The notes under the pieces were generated by a model. The model searched no databases. It saw only the letters and a program-made list of their open reading frames with translations, and was not told the origin of the DNA. Both the position numbers and the translations under genes were made by a program. DNA of 64,000 nt from JASGIT01 sp047601665 (GTDB lineage: Bacteria > Pseudomonadota > Gammaproteobacteria > Burkholderiales > Burkholderiaceae_C): contig JASGIT010000001.1 of assembly GCA_047601665.1 (NCBI GenBank), positions 1,922,001 through 1,986,000 of the forward strand, read 5' to 3'. Below, piece by piece: positions 29,962 to 38,437 of this stretch. The first letter of the stretch is position 1. Each line of letters starts with the position of its first letter.

Positions 29962-32412
29962 ATGGCAAGTTCAAAGCGCCCCGCGCGTTTCCCGGCATTC
30001 CCAATGGCAGGCGCCGCCACGGTCGAATCCGACCTGCAGCGTGCCCTGGCCTTGCACCGCGCAGGCCAACTGGCCCAGGCCAAGGCGATCTACGACAGGA
30101 TTCTGGTGGTGCAGCCCGAGCACTTCAGCTGCCTGCAACTGGCGGGCACGCTGGCGCTGCAGACGGAGGACTTCGCGGCGGCCGAGCAGCGGCTGGCCCG
30201 GGCCGCGCGGTTGCGGCCCGCGGAAGCGTCGCTGCACGTCAATCTCGCCATTGCGCAGGCCCAGCAGAATAAGGCGCAAGCGGCGCTGGAGAGCATGGAC
30301 AGGGCGCTGGCCCTCAAGCCCGACTGGCCTGCGGCGCTGGTGAACCGTGCGGCCATCCTGGTGCAGGCGCAGCGCTACCCCGAGGCGCTGGAGCAGTTGG
30401 CGCGCCTGATCGCGGCGGGCCATGCCTCGGCGGAGGTCTGGACCAACCACGGCATTGCGCTGATGCGGCTGGAGCGGCAGGACGAGGCGCTCGCTAGCTA
30501 CCGCCAGGCCCTGGCCGCTACGCCGGGCTACCTGAAGGCGCTGTGCAACATGGGCTTTGCGCTGATCGAAACCCGGCGCCACGCAGAGGCCCTGGCCGTG
30601 GTGGACGAAGCCCTGGCCACCCACCCGGACTACGCCGAAGCGCTCAGCGCCAAGGGGCGGGCGCTGCATGGCCTGGGGCGCGTGGAAGAAGCCCGCGCAT
30701 GGCATGAGCGGGCCGTCGCGCTCAAGCCGCGCGACGCGCAGATACGGGTGCACTACGCCAACTACCTGGGCGACTTGCACGACTACCCGGCGGCGCTTAC
30801 GCAGGTGGAGCAAGCGCTGGCCGCCGACCCGGGCTGCACCGAGGCCTACGTGGCCGGCGGGCAGGTGCTGGCGGCGCTGCGGCGCTTTGAAGACGCCATT
30901 GCCAATTACGACCAGGCGATAGCCAGCGCGGGCAGCCACGGGGACAACGTCAAGGCCCTGCACCTCAAGGGCGTGGCCGAGTACGAACTGGGGCGCCTGG
31001 CCGATGCGGTGCAGACCCTGCAGCGCTGCTCGGACAACAAGACCATGGGCACGCGCGCGCTGCTCCAGCACTACAAGATGCATATGTGCGACTGGTCGGA
31101 TCTGGGGGAGGGCCTGGCGCGCCTGCGCGCAGACTGCGTCCAGGGCGGTTCGCCAGTCTCGCCCTTTGCCCTGATGGCCTTGATCGACGACCCGGCCCTG
31201 CAACTGCGCGCTGCCGAGGAATATCTGGCGCAATCGAACATCTGCAACGCCGTGCAGGCGCTGCCTGCGCACTCAAGGCCGCAGGGGAGCGGCAAGATCC
31301 GCATCGGCTACTTCTCCGCCGACTTCCACGAACATGCGACGATGGTTCTGATGGCGGAACTGTTCGAGAGCCATGACCCCAGCCGGTTCGAGATCTATGG
31401 GTTCTCCTTCGGCCCGGCGCGGCCCAGTCCCTTGCTCGACCGGGTGCAGCGCCATTTCAACGGCCTGTTCGAAGTGCGCGCCCAAAGCGACGGCGAGATC
31501 GCGGCGCAGGCCAGGGCGCTGGGCCTGGACATTGCCGTGGACCTCAAAGGCTTCACCAGTGATGCGCGGCCGGGCATCTTCGCGCAGCGCTGCGCGCCCA
31601 TTCAGGTCAGCTACCTGGGCTACCCCGGCACGACGGGGGCGAAATTCATCGACTACATGGTTGCCGACCCGGTCGTCATCCCCGACCACCTGCGGCAGCA
31701 CTACAGCGAGCAGATCGTCTACCTGCCGCACAGCTACCAGTGCAACGACAGCCAGCGCGCCATTGCCGAGGGCAGCCCCAGCCGCAGCGACATGGGCCTG
31801 CCGGAGCAGGGCGTGGTGTTCTGCTGCTTCAACAACAACTACAAGATTCTCCCGGCCACCTTCGCGGGGTGGATGCGCATTCTGAAGGCGGTGGAAGGCA
31901 GCGTGCTGTGGCTGCTGCAAACCAATACCTGGGTGGTGGAGAACCTGCGCCAGCGGGCGGCGGAGTGTGGTGTGGACGGCGCGCGCCTCGTCTTCGCGCA
32001 GCGTCTGCCATTGCCGGAGCATCTGGCCCGCCACCGCTGCGCCGACCTGTTCCTGGACACCCTGCCCTGCAACGCGCACACCACCACCAGCGATGCGCTG
32101 TGGGCCGGGCTGCCCGTGCTGACCTGCGCGGGCCAGTCGTTTGCCAGCCGGGTGGCGGCCAGCCTGCTGGCGGCCGTGGGGCTGCCGGAATTGATCACGC
32201 AGAGCCAGGCCGAATACGAAGCGCGGGCGATAGAACTGGCGCAGTCCCCGCAAGCCTTGCAGGCCGTGCGCGACAAGCTGGCCCGGCAGCGGCTGGCCAG
32301 CCCGCTGTTTGATGGCAAATTGTTCGCCCGGCACCTGGAGGCGGCGTATGTGGCCATGGTGGAGCGCCACCAGGCGGGGCTGGAGCCTGGCGTGATCACC
32401 ATTGCGCCGTAG
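29962..32412 (+). CDS. TPR protein with GT41 (OGT/SPINDLY-like) glycosyltransferase domain
   Basis: An 816-aa cytoplasmic protein. The N-terminal half (about residues 15-410) contains about ten tetratricopeptide repeats (for example RAIALQPDW-like helices: AALESMDRALALKPDWPAA, AWHERAVALKPRD). The C-terminal part (about 440-790) is a Glyco_transf_41 domain, with IRIGYFSADFHEHATMVL, VDLKGFTSDARPGIFAQRCAPIQVSYLGYPGT, FCCFNNNYKILP and DLFLDTLPCNAHTTTSDALWAGLPVL. Family members transfer GlcNAc, glucose or fucose to Ser/Thr or Asn of proteins. There is no obvious acceptor gene beside it. A possible alternative start is at 30004. Confidence 0.9.
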   Translation: MASSKRPARFPAFPMAGAATVESDLQRALALHRAGQLAQAKAIYDRILVVQPEHFSCLQLAGTLALQTEDFAAAEQRLARAARLRPAEASLHVNLAIAQAQQNKAQAALESMDRALALKPDWPAALVNRAAILVQAQRYPEALEQLARLIAAGHASAEVWTNHGIALMRLERQDEALASYRQALAATPGYLKALCNMGFALIETRRHAEALAVVDEALATHPDYAEALSAKGRALHGLGRVEEARAWHERAVALKPRDAQIRVHYANYLGDLHDYPAALTQVEQALAADPGCTEAYVAGGQVLAALRRFEDAIANYDQAIASAGSHGDNVKALHLKGVAEYELGRLADAVQTLQRCSDNKTMGTRALLQHYKMHMCDWSDLGEGLARLRADCVQGGSPVSPFALMALIDDPALQLRAAEEYLAQSNICNAVQALPAHSRPQGSGKIRIGYFSADFHEHATMVLMAELFESHDPSRFEIYGFSFGPARPSPLLDRVQRHFNGLFEVRAQSDGEIAAQARALGLDIAVDLKGFTSDARPGIFAQRCAPIQVSYLGYPGTTGAKFIDYMVADPVVIPDHLRQHYSEQIVYLPHSYQCNDSQRAIAEGSPSRSDMGLPEQGVVFCCFNNNYKILPATFAGWMRILKAVEGSVLWLLQTNTWVVENLRQRAAECGVDGARLVFAQRLPLPEHLARHRCADLFLDTLPCNAHTTTSDALWAGLPVLTCAGQSFASRVAASLLAAVGLPELITQSQAEYEARAIELAQSPQALQAVRDKLARQRLASPLFDGKLFARHLEAAYVAMVERHQAGLEPGVITIAP

Positions 32413-32417
32413 CGGAG

Positions 32418-32434
32418 GTATCTTCAAAAGATAC
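32418..32434. promoter_or_regulatory. Perfect 7-bp inverted repeat GTATCTT-CAA-AAGATAC
   Basis: Sits 5 bp after the GT41 stop and about 107 bp before the YiaA/B-type gene. No T-run, so it is not a classical terminator; an operator for the downstream unit is possible. It shares GTAT and ATAC ends with the site at 27884. Confidence 0.4.
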
Positions 32435-32540
32435 TGCATGGGGATTTTCTGGGTACTTGATGGGTTGATTCGAGACTTTGGACCTGCGTCGTTGCACGAT
32501 GCCGCCCATGTTCAACCAACGCCCCAGGGCACTGACCGCC

Positions 32541-32981
32541 ATGCAAACCTCTCCCCGCCCCCTCCAATGCGACACACGCGCCTGGCAGTTCCAGGTCTGG
32601 GTGTCGTTCGCCATCGCCGTGTTCCTGTGCGGCACCGGGCTGGCCTGGCTGCCGGGCGAGCGGCTGGAGGTGGCCTTCATGTTCATGGGCTACGTGTTCT
32701 GCCTGTCGGCGGCCTTCGTGCTCGCCAAGTTCGTGCGCGACCAGCAGCGCGGCGCGGGCCGGGGCGGCAAGGACGTGCCGCTGTGGAAGCTGGTCGTCTG
32801 GGGCGGCTTTGCCGTGGCCATGGCCCTGACCGGCTGGGGCCTGTGGGGCATGGAGGTCAGCGCCACCTACAAAGCCTTCCTGGGCGTGAGCTGGCTCTAC
32901 CTCATCACCACCGCGTTCACGCTGGCCAAGATGCTGCGCGACCGCCATGAAGCCGATCTGGCCGAAGCCGGTCAGAAATAA
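32541..32981 (+). CDS. YiaA/YiaB-family inner membrane protein
   Basis: A 146-aa protein with four predicted spans arranged as two similar pairs: WVSFAIAVFLCGTGLAWL...MFMGYVFCLSAAFVLAKFVRD and WGGFAVAMALTGWGLWGM...WLYLITTAFTLAKMLRD. This duplicated two-helix unit is the YiaAB domain. The ATG at 32541 is preferred to two ATGs upstream because it gives a normal cytoplasmic N-terminus. The function is unknown. It is followed 10 bp later by a secreted small protein, so a short operon is likely. Confidence 0.78.
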   Translation: MQTSPRPLQCDTRAWQFQVWVSFAIAVFLCGTGLAWLPGERLEVAFMFMGYVFCLSAAFVLAKFVRDQQRGAGRGGKDVPLWKLVVWGGFAVAMALTGWGLWGMEVSATYKAFLGVSWLYLITTAFTLAKMLRDRHEADLAEAGQK

Positions 32982-32991
32982 GGAGGCAGCC

Positions 32992-33432
32992 ATGATCCGC
33001 AAGACTTTGACCAGTGCGCTGCTCGCCTGGGGCCTGCTCAGCGGCCCGGCCCAGGCGCAGAGCGAGGCATCGGCGGCGCTGTCGCTGATGCCCGTGGCCT
33101 CGGTGGTGGCCAGCACGGGTGCTGTATCGATGGCGGCGGGGGCCGCGGTGGCCCTGCCCGCCGCGCTGTCGGTGGGCGGCGCGGTGCTCACGGTGAAGGC
33201 GGTCGAGGCCTCGGCCAAGGGCACGGTCTACCTGCTGGAGCGCGCCTCGGACGGCGCACAGGCCAGCGTGGAAGTCTCGGGCCGCGCCGCAGCGGCGGCG
33301 TCGGCGGGCGTGGGCGCCGTGGTGGCGTGCAGCGTGATCGGCACGGTCGTGATTCTCTCGGCGGCGGGCGAGGTGCTGGCCTTCGTGCCCAACGCGCTGG
33401 GCCAGGCGCTGCTGCACAACGAAAGGCTGTGA
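32992..33432 (+). CDS. Small exported hydrophobic protein, unknown function
   Basis: A 146-aa protein with a clear signal peptide (MIRKTLTSALLAWGLLSGPAQAQ, cleavage after AQA near residue 22). An Ala/Val/Ser-rich body contains two hydrophobic stretches (about 34-60 and 100-130) that could be membrane helices. AAGGAGG lies 5 bp upstream of the ATG at 32992, a strong ribosome site. I do not recognise the family. It lies 2 bp before the DUF2145 gene and so is probably functionally tied to it. Confidence 0.75.
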   Translation: MIRKTLTSALLAWGLLSGPAQAQSEASAALSLMPVASVVASTGAVSMAAGAAVALPAALSVGGAVLTVKAVEASAKGTVYLLERASDGAQASVEVSGRAAAAASAGVGAVVACSVIGTVVILSAAGEVLAFVPNALGQALLHNERL

Positions 33433-33434
33433 CC

Positions 33435-34229
33435 ATGCGCCGCGCCATCGTGATCGCGCCACTGCTGGCGCTGGCGGCCACGGGCGCCCATGCGGGCCGC
33501 GCGTGCGAACAGCGCAAGCCCACGGCGCAGGCCATCGCACGCGGCATGGACCTTGCCGAGCGCACGGCCCGCGCGCTGGATGCCAGCGGCGCCCGCGTGG
33601 TGGTGCTGGCGCGTGCGGGGCAGGACTTGTCGAAATACGGCCTGCGCTACTCGCACCTGGGCTGGGCCTACAAAACATCGGAGGCGCCCGATAGCCCCTG
33701 GCGCGTGGTGCACAAGCTCAACGACTGTGGCACGGCCAGCGCCTGGGTGTACCGGCAGGGGCTGGGCGAATTCTTCCTGGACGACCTCTGGCGCTACGAA
33801 GCGGCATGGGCCGTGCCCGGGCCCGCAGTGCAACAGCGCCTGCTGCCCCTGCTGCAGGACAACGCCCGCGTCACCGCGCTGCACCAGCGTGCCTACAGCA
33901 TGGTGAGCTACGCCTGGGCGACCCAATACCAGCAGTCCAACCAATGGGCGCTGGAGACGCTGGCCGCCGCCATGGAGCCAACGGTGCATACCCGCGAGCA
34001 GGCCCAGGCGTGGCTGAAGTTCAAGGGCTACGAGCCGACGGCGCTGAAGATCGGCCCGCTCACCCGCCTGGGCGGGCGCGTCACCGCCGCCAACATCGCG
34101 TTTGACGACCATCCGGCCGAGAAGCGCTTTTCCGACCGCATCGAGACGGTGACGGTGGACTCGGTCCTGGCCTGGATGCGGCGCACGCAGCTTGCCGATG
34201 CGCCGCAGGTGCTGCGGCCGCAGGAATGA
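33435..34229 (+). CDS. DUF2145-family exported protein
   Basis: A 264-aa protein. The signal peptide (MRRAIVIAPLLALAATGAHA) is followed by RACEQRKPTAQAIARGMDLAERTARALDASG and the DUF2145 core (VVVLARAGQDLSKYGLRYSHLGWAYK, HKLNDCGTASAWVYRQGLGEFFLDDL). The cysteines at about 23 and 99 could form a disulfide. The pattern is reminiscent of cysteine/histidine hydrolase folds (the DCGTAS and HLGW boxes), but no enzymatic activity is established. The start at 33435 is 2 bp after the upstream gene. Confidence 0.8.
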   Translation: MRRAIVIAPLLALAATGAHAGRACEQRKPTAQAIARGMDLAERTARALDASGARVVVLARAGQDLSKYGLRYSHLGWAYKTSEAPDSPWRVVHKLNDCGTASAWVYRQGLGEFFLDDLWRYEAAWAVPGPAVQQRLLPLLQDNARVTALHQRAYSMVSYAWATQYQQSNQWALETLAAAMEPTVHTREQAQAWLKFKGYEPTALKIGPLTRLGGRVTAANIAFDDHPAEKRFSDRIETVTVDSVLAWMRRTQLADAPQVLRPQE

Positions 34230-34239
34230 GAAATTCAAG

Positions 34240-34300
34240 CAAAATCGGCCTCCAGCCTTTATACAGCGTGCGCTAGCAGCTATGAAATTCGTAGTAATTG
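34240..34300. repeat. Degenerate palindromic repeat copy
   Basis: Right arm GCGCTAGCAGCTATGAAATT (34270-34289) is well kept; the left arm (CCTCCAGCC) is decayed. It lies 24 bp upstream of the next gene, between two genes on the same strand. Confidence 0.7.
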
Positions 34301-34313
34301 AAAGGATCACACC

Positions 34314-35369
34314 ATGAGCAAAGCCTTGCGCCTGTCTGAAAAATGGTTCCGCCGCGGCCTGTGGCTGGTGGCATTCCTGTTTGCCGGGTTCCTCATCGGC
34401 CTGGGCGGCACGGTGGTGGGCGACCTGCCGCGTGTGGAAGCGCCGCTGCGGCAGGACGACTTCATCGACCAGCGCGCCGCCGAGCCGCTGCGCGCCCAGG
34501 TCAAGGCCGCGCAGCAGGCCGAACAGCAGGCGCAGGACGCGCTGGAGCAAACGCGGCTGCAATGGGCCAAGGCGCGCAGCCAGACCCAGGCCGAGCGCGA
34601 AACCTTCGACAACTGGCTCGCCGCGCGCAGCGTGACCCAGCGCTCCGAGCACGACCCCGAGGTCATCGCTCGCACCCAGGCGCTGGACACGCTCAAGGCC
34701 CGGGAGCACAAGGCGCAGCAGGCCGTGGAGGCGCAGCAGCAGGCCCAGCTCGACGCGCGCCAATCGTTCCAGTCCGCACAGCGCCAGCTCGGCGCGCTCG
34801 AAAAAGACGCCGACGACAAGCTGTACGCCCAGCAGCGCAAGGTGGAACTGCACGTCTTCCTCTACCGCCTGGCGCTCACGCTGCCGCTGCTGGTGGTGGC
34901 GGGCTGGCTGTTCGCCAAAAAGCGCAAGAGCACCTGGTGGCCCTTCGTCTGGGGCTTCATCTTCTTCGCGCTGTTCGCCTTCTTCGTCGAACTGGTGCCC
35001 TACCTGCCCAGCTACGGCGGCTACGTGCGCTATATCGTCGGCATCGTGGTGACCGTGCTGGTGGGGCGCTACGCCATCATGGCCCTCAACCGCTACCTGG
35101 AGCGCCAGAAACAGGCCGAAGCCCGCCCCGACGAAGAACGCCGCCAGCAGCTGAGCTACGACGTGGCCCTGGCCCGGCTGGACAAAGGCGTCTGCCCCGG
35201 CTGCGAGCGGCCCGTGGATTTGAAGAACGACAAGATCGACTTCTGCCCGCACTGCGGCATCGGCCTGTTCAACCGCTGCGCGCCCTGCGGCACGCGCAAA
35301 AGCGCGTTCGCGCGGTTCTGCCATGCGTGCGGAGCGAGCGCGCCGAGCGCGGGGGCGCAGGCTTCGTAA
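34314..35369 (+). CDS. Membrane protein with periplasmic coiled coil and C-terminal zinc ribbons
   Basis: A 351-aa protein. Membrane span 1 is near residues 15-37. A long Gln/Ala-rich coiled coil (about 58-180, LRAQVKAAQQAEQQAQDALEQ-like heptads) is followed by three spans at about 183-202, 210-230 and 237-262. A cytoplasmic tail carries paired zinc-ribbon motifs CPGC...CPHC and CAPC...CHAC (about 298-341). I do not recognise a named family. The layout suggests an envelope protein with an intracellular metal-stabilised module. The gene is single. Confidence 0.75.
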   Translation: MSKALRLSEKWFRRGLWLVAFLFAGFLIGLGGTVVGDLPRVEAPLRQDDFIDQRAAEPLRAQVKAAQQAEQQAQDALEQTRLQWAKARSQTQAERETFDNWLAARSVTQRSEHDPEVIARTQALDTLKAREHKAQQAVEAQQQAQLDARQSFQSAQRQLGALEKDADDKLYAQQRKVELHVFLYRLALTLPLLVVAGWLFAKKRKSTWWPFVWGFIFFALFAFFVELVPYLPSYGGYVRYIVGIVVTVLVGRYAIMALNRYLERQKQAEARPDEERRQQLSYDVALARLDKGVCPGCERPVDLKNDKIDFCPHCGIGLFNRCAPCGTRKSAFARFCHACGASAPSAGAQAS

Positions 35370-35440
35370 AAAGCGGAGCGGTTGCAGCCCTATCTTTTTG
35401 CCGGGCTATTGCCTGTCACCTAGGTTTCATTGCAGAATAG

Positions 35441-35454
35441 AACGAACGTTCGTT
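35441..35454. promoter_or_regulatory. Perfect palindromic operator upstream of the TetR gene
   Basis: AACGAACGTTCGTT, a perfect 14-bp palindrome ending 13 bp before the TetR start. A candidate promoter, TTGCCT (35409-35414) with CAGAAT 18 bp on, lies just upstream, so a bound regulator would block it. This is the classic geometry of TetR autoregulation. Confidence 0.7.
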
Positions 35455-35467
35455 TTTTCTGCAATTC

Positions 35468-36124
35468 ATGCCGCCTTCCACCAAAACCCGCTCCTATGCA
35501 AACGCCGACACCGCCTCGGCGGGCCGTGGCCGCGCGCTGCAAAAAGGCCAGCAGACCAAGGCCGCCATCGTGGAGGCCGCGCTGGGCCAGGCCACGCACA
35601 TCGGGCTCGAAGGGCTGTCCATCGGCGCGCTGGCCGAGGTGACGGGCATGAGCAAGTCCGGCGTGTTCGCCCACTTCGGCTCGCGCGAGGAACTGCAAAT
35701 TTCGGTCATCCGCGAATACCACGCGCGCTTCGAGCAGGAGGTGTTCTACCCCGCCATGAGCGCGCCGCGCGGCCTGGCGCGGCTGCGCGCCATGTTCGGC
35801 AACTGGATGCAGCGCACCTCGGTCGAAATCGACTCGGGCTGCATCTACATCAGCGGCGCGGTGGAATTCGACGACCGCGAAGGCCCGGTGCGCGATGCGC
35901 TCGTCTGGTCGGTGACGACCTGGCATGGCGCCATACGCCGCGCCATCACGCAGTGCAAGGAAGTCGGCGAACTGCGCGCCGACGTGGACGAAGAGCAGAT
36001 GCTGTTCGAGATCCACGGCCTGATCCTGGCGCTGCACTACGAAGCGCGCTTCCTGCGCACCGAGGGCTCGATCGAGCGCGCGGTCAAGGGCTTCGACAAC
36101 ATCCTGGCGCGGTACGGCGCCTGA
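35468..36124 (+). CDS. TetR-family regulator of the beta-oxidation locus
   Basis: A 218-aa regulator. The helix-turn-helix (about residues 28-75: KGQQTKAAIVEAALGQATHIGLEGLSIGALAEVTGMSKSGVFAHFGSREEL) is followed by a TetR_C ligand domain. No Shine-Dalgarno is obvious at the ATG. It is 34 bp upstream of the acyl-CoA dehydrogenase gene and on the same strand. Repression of the fatty-acid genes released by acyl-CoA, as with FadR/PsrA-type TetR proteins, is the natural reading. The ligand is unproven. Confidence 0.87.
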   Translation: MPPSTKTRSYANADTASAGRGRALQKGQQTKAAIVEAALGQATHIGLEGLSIGALAEVTGMSKSGVFAHFGSREELQISVIREYHARFEQEVFYPAMSAPRGLARLRAMFGNWMQRTSVEIDSGCIYISGAVEFDDREGPVRDALVWSVTTWHGAIRRAITQCKEVGELRADVDEEQMLFEIHGLILALHYEARFLRTEGSIERAVKGFDNILARYGA

Positions 36125-36158
36125 TCCTTTTCTTTTTCTTTTTTCAGGAGATACCTCC

Positions 36159-37955
36159 ATGCCCACCTACACCCCGCCCCTGCGCGACATGCAATTCGTG
36201 CTGCACGAAGTCTTCCACGTGGCCGACGAGTTCAAGGCCCTGCCCGCGCACGCGGACGTCGACGTGGACACCGTCAACGCCGTGCTCGAAGAGGCGGGCA
36301 AGTTCGCCGCCGAGGTGACCTTCCCGCTCAACATCAGCGGCGACACCGAAGGCTGCACGCTGGACCAGGCCACGCACGAGGTCACCCCGCCCAAGGGCTT
36401 CAAGGAGGCCTATGCGAAGTACGTCGAAGGCGGCTGGGCCGCGCTGTCGTGCGACCCGGCCTACGGCGGCCAGGGCCTGCCTTTCGTGGTCAACCAGTGC
36501 CTGTACGAAATGCTGAACAGCGCCAACCAGGCCTGGACCATGTACCCTGGCCTGTCGCACGGCGCGTACGAAGCGCTGGTGGCCCACGGCACCGACGCGC
36601 AAAAGCAGACCTACCTGCCCAAGCTGACCAGCGGCGAGTGGACCGGCACCATGTGCCTGACCGAACCGCACTGCGGCACCGACCTGGGCTTGCTGCGCAC
36701 CAAGGCCGAACCGCAGGCCGATGGCACCTACAAGCTCACCGGCAGCAAGATCTTCATCAGCGCGGGCGAGCACGACTTCACCGAGAACATCGTCCACCTG
36801 GTGCTGGCCCGCCTGCCCGACGCGCCCAAGGGCAGCAAGGGCATCAGCCTGTTCGTGGTGCCCAAGTTCAACGTGAACGCCGACGGCTCGCTGGGCGCGC
36901 GCAACCCCATCTACTGCACGGGCCTGGAGCACAAGATGGGCATCCACGGCAACGCCACCTGCCAGATCAGCCTGGACGGCGCCGTGGGCACCCTGGTGGG
37001 CGAGCCCCACAAGGGCCTGGCCGCCATGTTCGTGATGATGAACGCCGCGCGCCTGGGCGTGGGCAACCAGTCGCTGGGCCTGACGGAGGTGGCCTTCCAG
37101 AACGCGCTGGCCTACGCCAAGGACCGCGTGCAGATGCGTTCGCTTTCCGGCGTGAAGGCCAAGGACAAGGACGCCGACCCCATCATCGTCCACCCCGACG
37201 TGCGCAAGATGTTGCTGACCGCCAAGGCCTACGCCGAAGGCGCGCGCGCGCTGCAGGTGTTCTGCACGCTGCTGCTCGACAAAGCCCACGGCCACCCCGA
37301 CGAGAAGGTGCGCAAGGACAGCGACGAACTGGTCGCGCTGCTGACCCCCATCGTCAAAGCCTTCATCACCGACAACGGCCACATCGCCACCAATGCGTGT
37401 ATGCAGGTCTTCGGCGGCCACGGCTTCATCAAGGAATGGGGCATGGAGCAGTTCGTGCGCGACAACCGCATCAACATGATCTACGAAGGCACGAACACCG
37501 TGCAGTCGCTCGACCTGCTGGGCCGCAAGGTGCTGGGCAACCAGGGCGCCACGCTGCGCAAGTTCGGCAAGCTCGTCGCGCAGCTGGTGGAGGAAGAGGG
37601 CGTTCATGAAGCGATGTCCGAATTCATCACCCCCATCGCCGTGCTGGGCGAGCAGATGACGAAGTTCACCACCGAGATCGGCTTCAAGGGGATGCAGAAC
37701 CCCGACGAAGTGGGCGCCGCCGCCGTGGACTACCTGCGCGTGGCGGGCCACCTGGTGTTCGGCTACCTGTTCGCGCGCATGGCGCAGGTCTCGCTGCGCG
37801 CCATTGCCGCAGGCAGCACCGACCCGTTCTACACCGCCAAGCTGCAGACGGCGCGCTTCTACTTCGCCAAGCTGTTCCCCGAGACGGCGACGCTGATGCG
37901 CACCGCCCGCGCCGGCAGCCAGCCGCTGATGGACACCGACGCCGCCCTGGCCTGA
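36159..37955 (+). CDS. Acyl-CoA dehydrogenase
   Basis: A 598-aa FAD flavoprotein for the first step of beta-oxidation (acyl-CoA to trans-2-enoyl-CoA). Middle-domain motifs are MCLTEPHCGTDLGLLRTKAEP and KIFISAGEHD. Helical C-terminal motifs are QVFGGHGFIKEWGMEQFVRDNRINMIYEGTN, whose Glu in YEGTN is the expected base. An extra C-terminal domain (about 470-598) defines the larger DmdC/FadE12-like group. CAGGAGATACCTCC gives a good ribosome site for the ATG. It pairs with the FadN-type enzyme and thiolase downstream. The chain-length preference is unknown. Confidence 0.93.
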   Translation: MPTYTPPLRDMQFVLHEVFHVADEFKALPAHADVDVDTVNAVLEEAGKFAAEVTFPLNISGDTEGCTLDQATHEVTPPKGFKEAYAKYVEGGWAALSCDPAYGGQGLPFVVNQCLYEMLNSANQAWTMYPGLSHGAYEALVAHGTDAQKQTYLPKLTSGEWTGTMCLTEPHCGTDLGLLRTKAEPQADGTYKLTGSKIFISAGEHDFTENIVHLVLARLPDAPKGSKGISLFVVPKFNVNADGSLGARNPIYCTGLEHKMGIHGNATCQISLDGAVGTLVGEPHKGLAAMFVMMNAARLGVGNQSLGLTEVAFQNALAYAKDRVQMRSLSGVKAKDKDADPIIVHPDVRKMLLTAKAYAEGARALQVFCTLLLDKAHGHPDEKVRKDSDELVALLTPIVKAFITDNGHIATNACMQVFGGHGFIKEWGMEQFVRDNRINMIYEGTNTVQSLDLLGRKVLGNQGATLRKFGKLVAQLVEEEGVHEAMSEFITPIAVLGEQMTKFTTEIGFKGMQNPDEVGAAAVDYLRVAGHLVFGYLFARMAQVSLRAIAAGSTDPFYTAKLQTARFYFAKLFPETATLMRTARAGSQPLMDTDAALA

Positions 37956-37994
37956 TTGAACCTGATTTCTAAGCCTTTTTGCACCGGAACCCTT

Positions 37995-38423
37995 ATGAGA
38001 CAAGCGCTAGCAGCTCTTCTTTTGGTAGCAACCAGCGGCGCCGCCTTCGCCCAGACGAGTCCCCTGGGCCTGTGGCGCAGCGTGGACGACAAGACCGGCG
38101 AGGCCAAGGCCGAAATCCGCATCAGCGACAACGGCGGCGCGCTCTCGGGCCGCATCGAAAAGACGCTGAAGAAAGACGCCTCCCCCACCTGCACCGAATG
38201 CACGGACGACCGCAAGGGCGCGCCCATCGCGGGCCTCGAAATCATCCGCGGCGGCAAGCAGGAGGAGGGCAAGGCCGTGTGGTCGGGCGGCAAGATCCTC
38301 GACCCCGAGAACGGCAAGGAATACCGCGCCAGCTTCACCCCCATCGACGGCGGCAGCAAGCTCGAAGTGCGCGGCTACCTCGGCCCCTTCTGGCGCACCC
38401 AGGTGTGGCAGCGCGTGCAATAA
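37995..38423 (+). CDS. DUF2147-family secreted protein
   Basis: A 142-aa protein with signal peptide MRQALAALLLVATSGAAFA (cleavage before QTSPLGLWRS) and the DUF2147 core (GLWRSVDDKTGEAKAEIRI, SGRIEKTL, GGKILDPENGKEYRASFT, LEVRGYLGPFWRTQVW). The role is unknown; it is often found near lipid-metabolism genes in Burkholderiales. The first codons (38002-38028) match the right arm of the dispersed palindrome, so the start and signal peptide appear to derive from a repeat. No Shine-Dalgarno is evident. Confidence 0.85.
   Translation: MRQALAALLLVATSGAAFAQTSPLGLWRSVDDKTGEAKAEIRISDNGGALSGRIEKTLKKDASPTCTECTDDRKGAPIAGLEIIRGGKQEEGKAVWSGGKILDPENGKEYRASFTPIDGGSKLEVRGYLGPFWRTQVWQRVQ
38002..38028. repeat. 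Half-copy of the palindromic repeat inside a coding start
   Basis: AAGCGCTAGCAGCTCTT (38002-38018), followed by a TTTTGGTAGC end, matches the right arm of the copy at 61584-61610. It lies over codons 3-11 of the DUF2147 gene. The left arm is not detectable upstream. Confidence 0.65.
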
Positions 38424-38437
38424 ACCAAGGACCCGCC

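Noticed and set aside
27873..30083. A 736-residue open frame on the minus strand over the LplT-PlsC gene
   Set aside because: Composition is that of an antisense shadow, and no recognisable domain is present.
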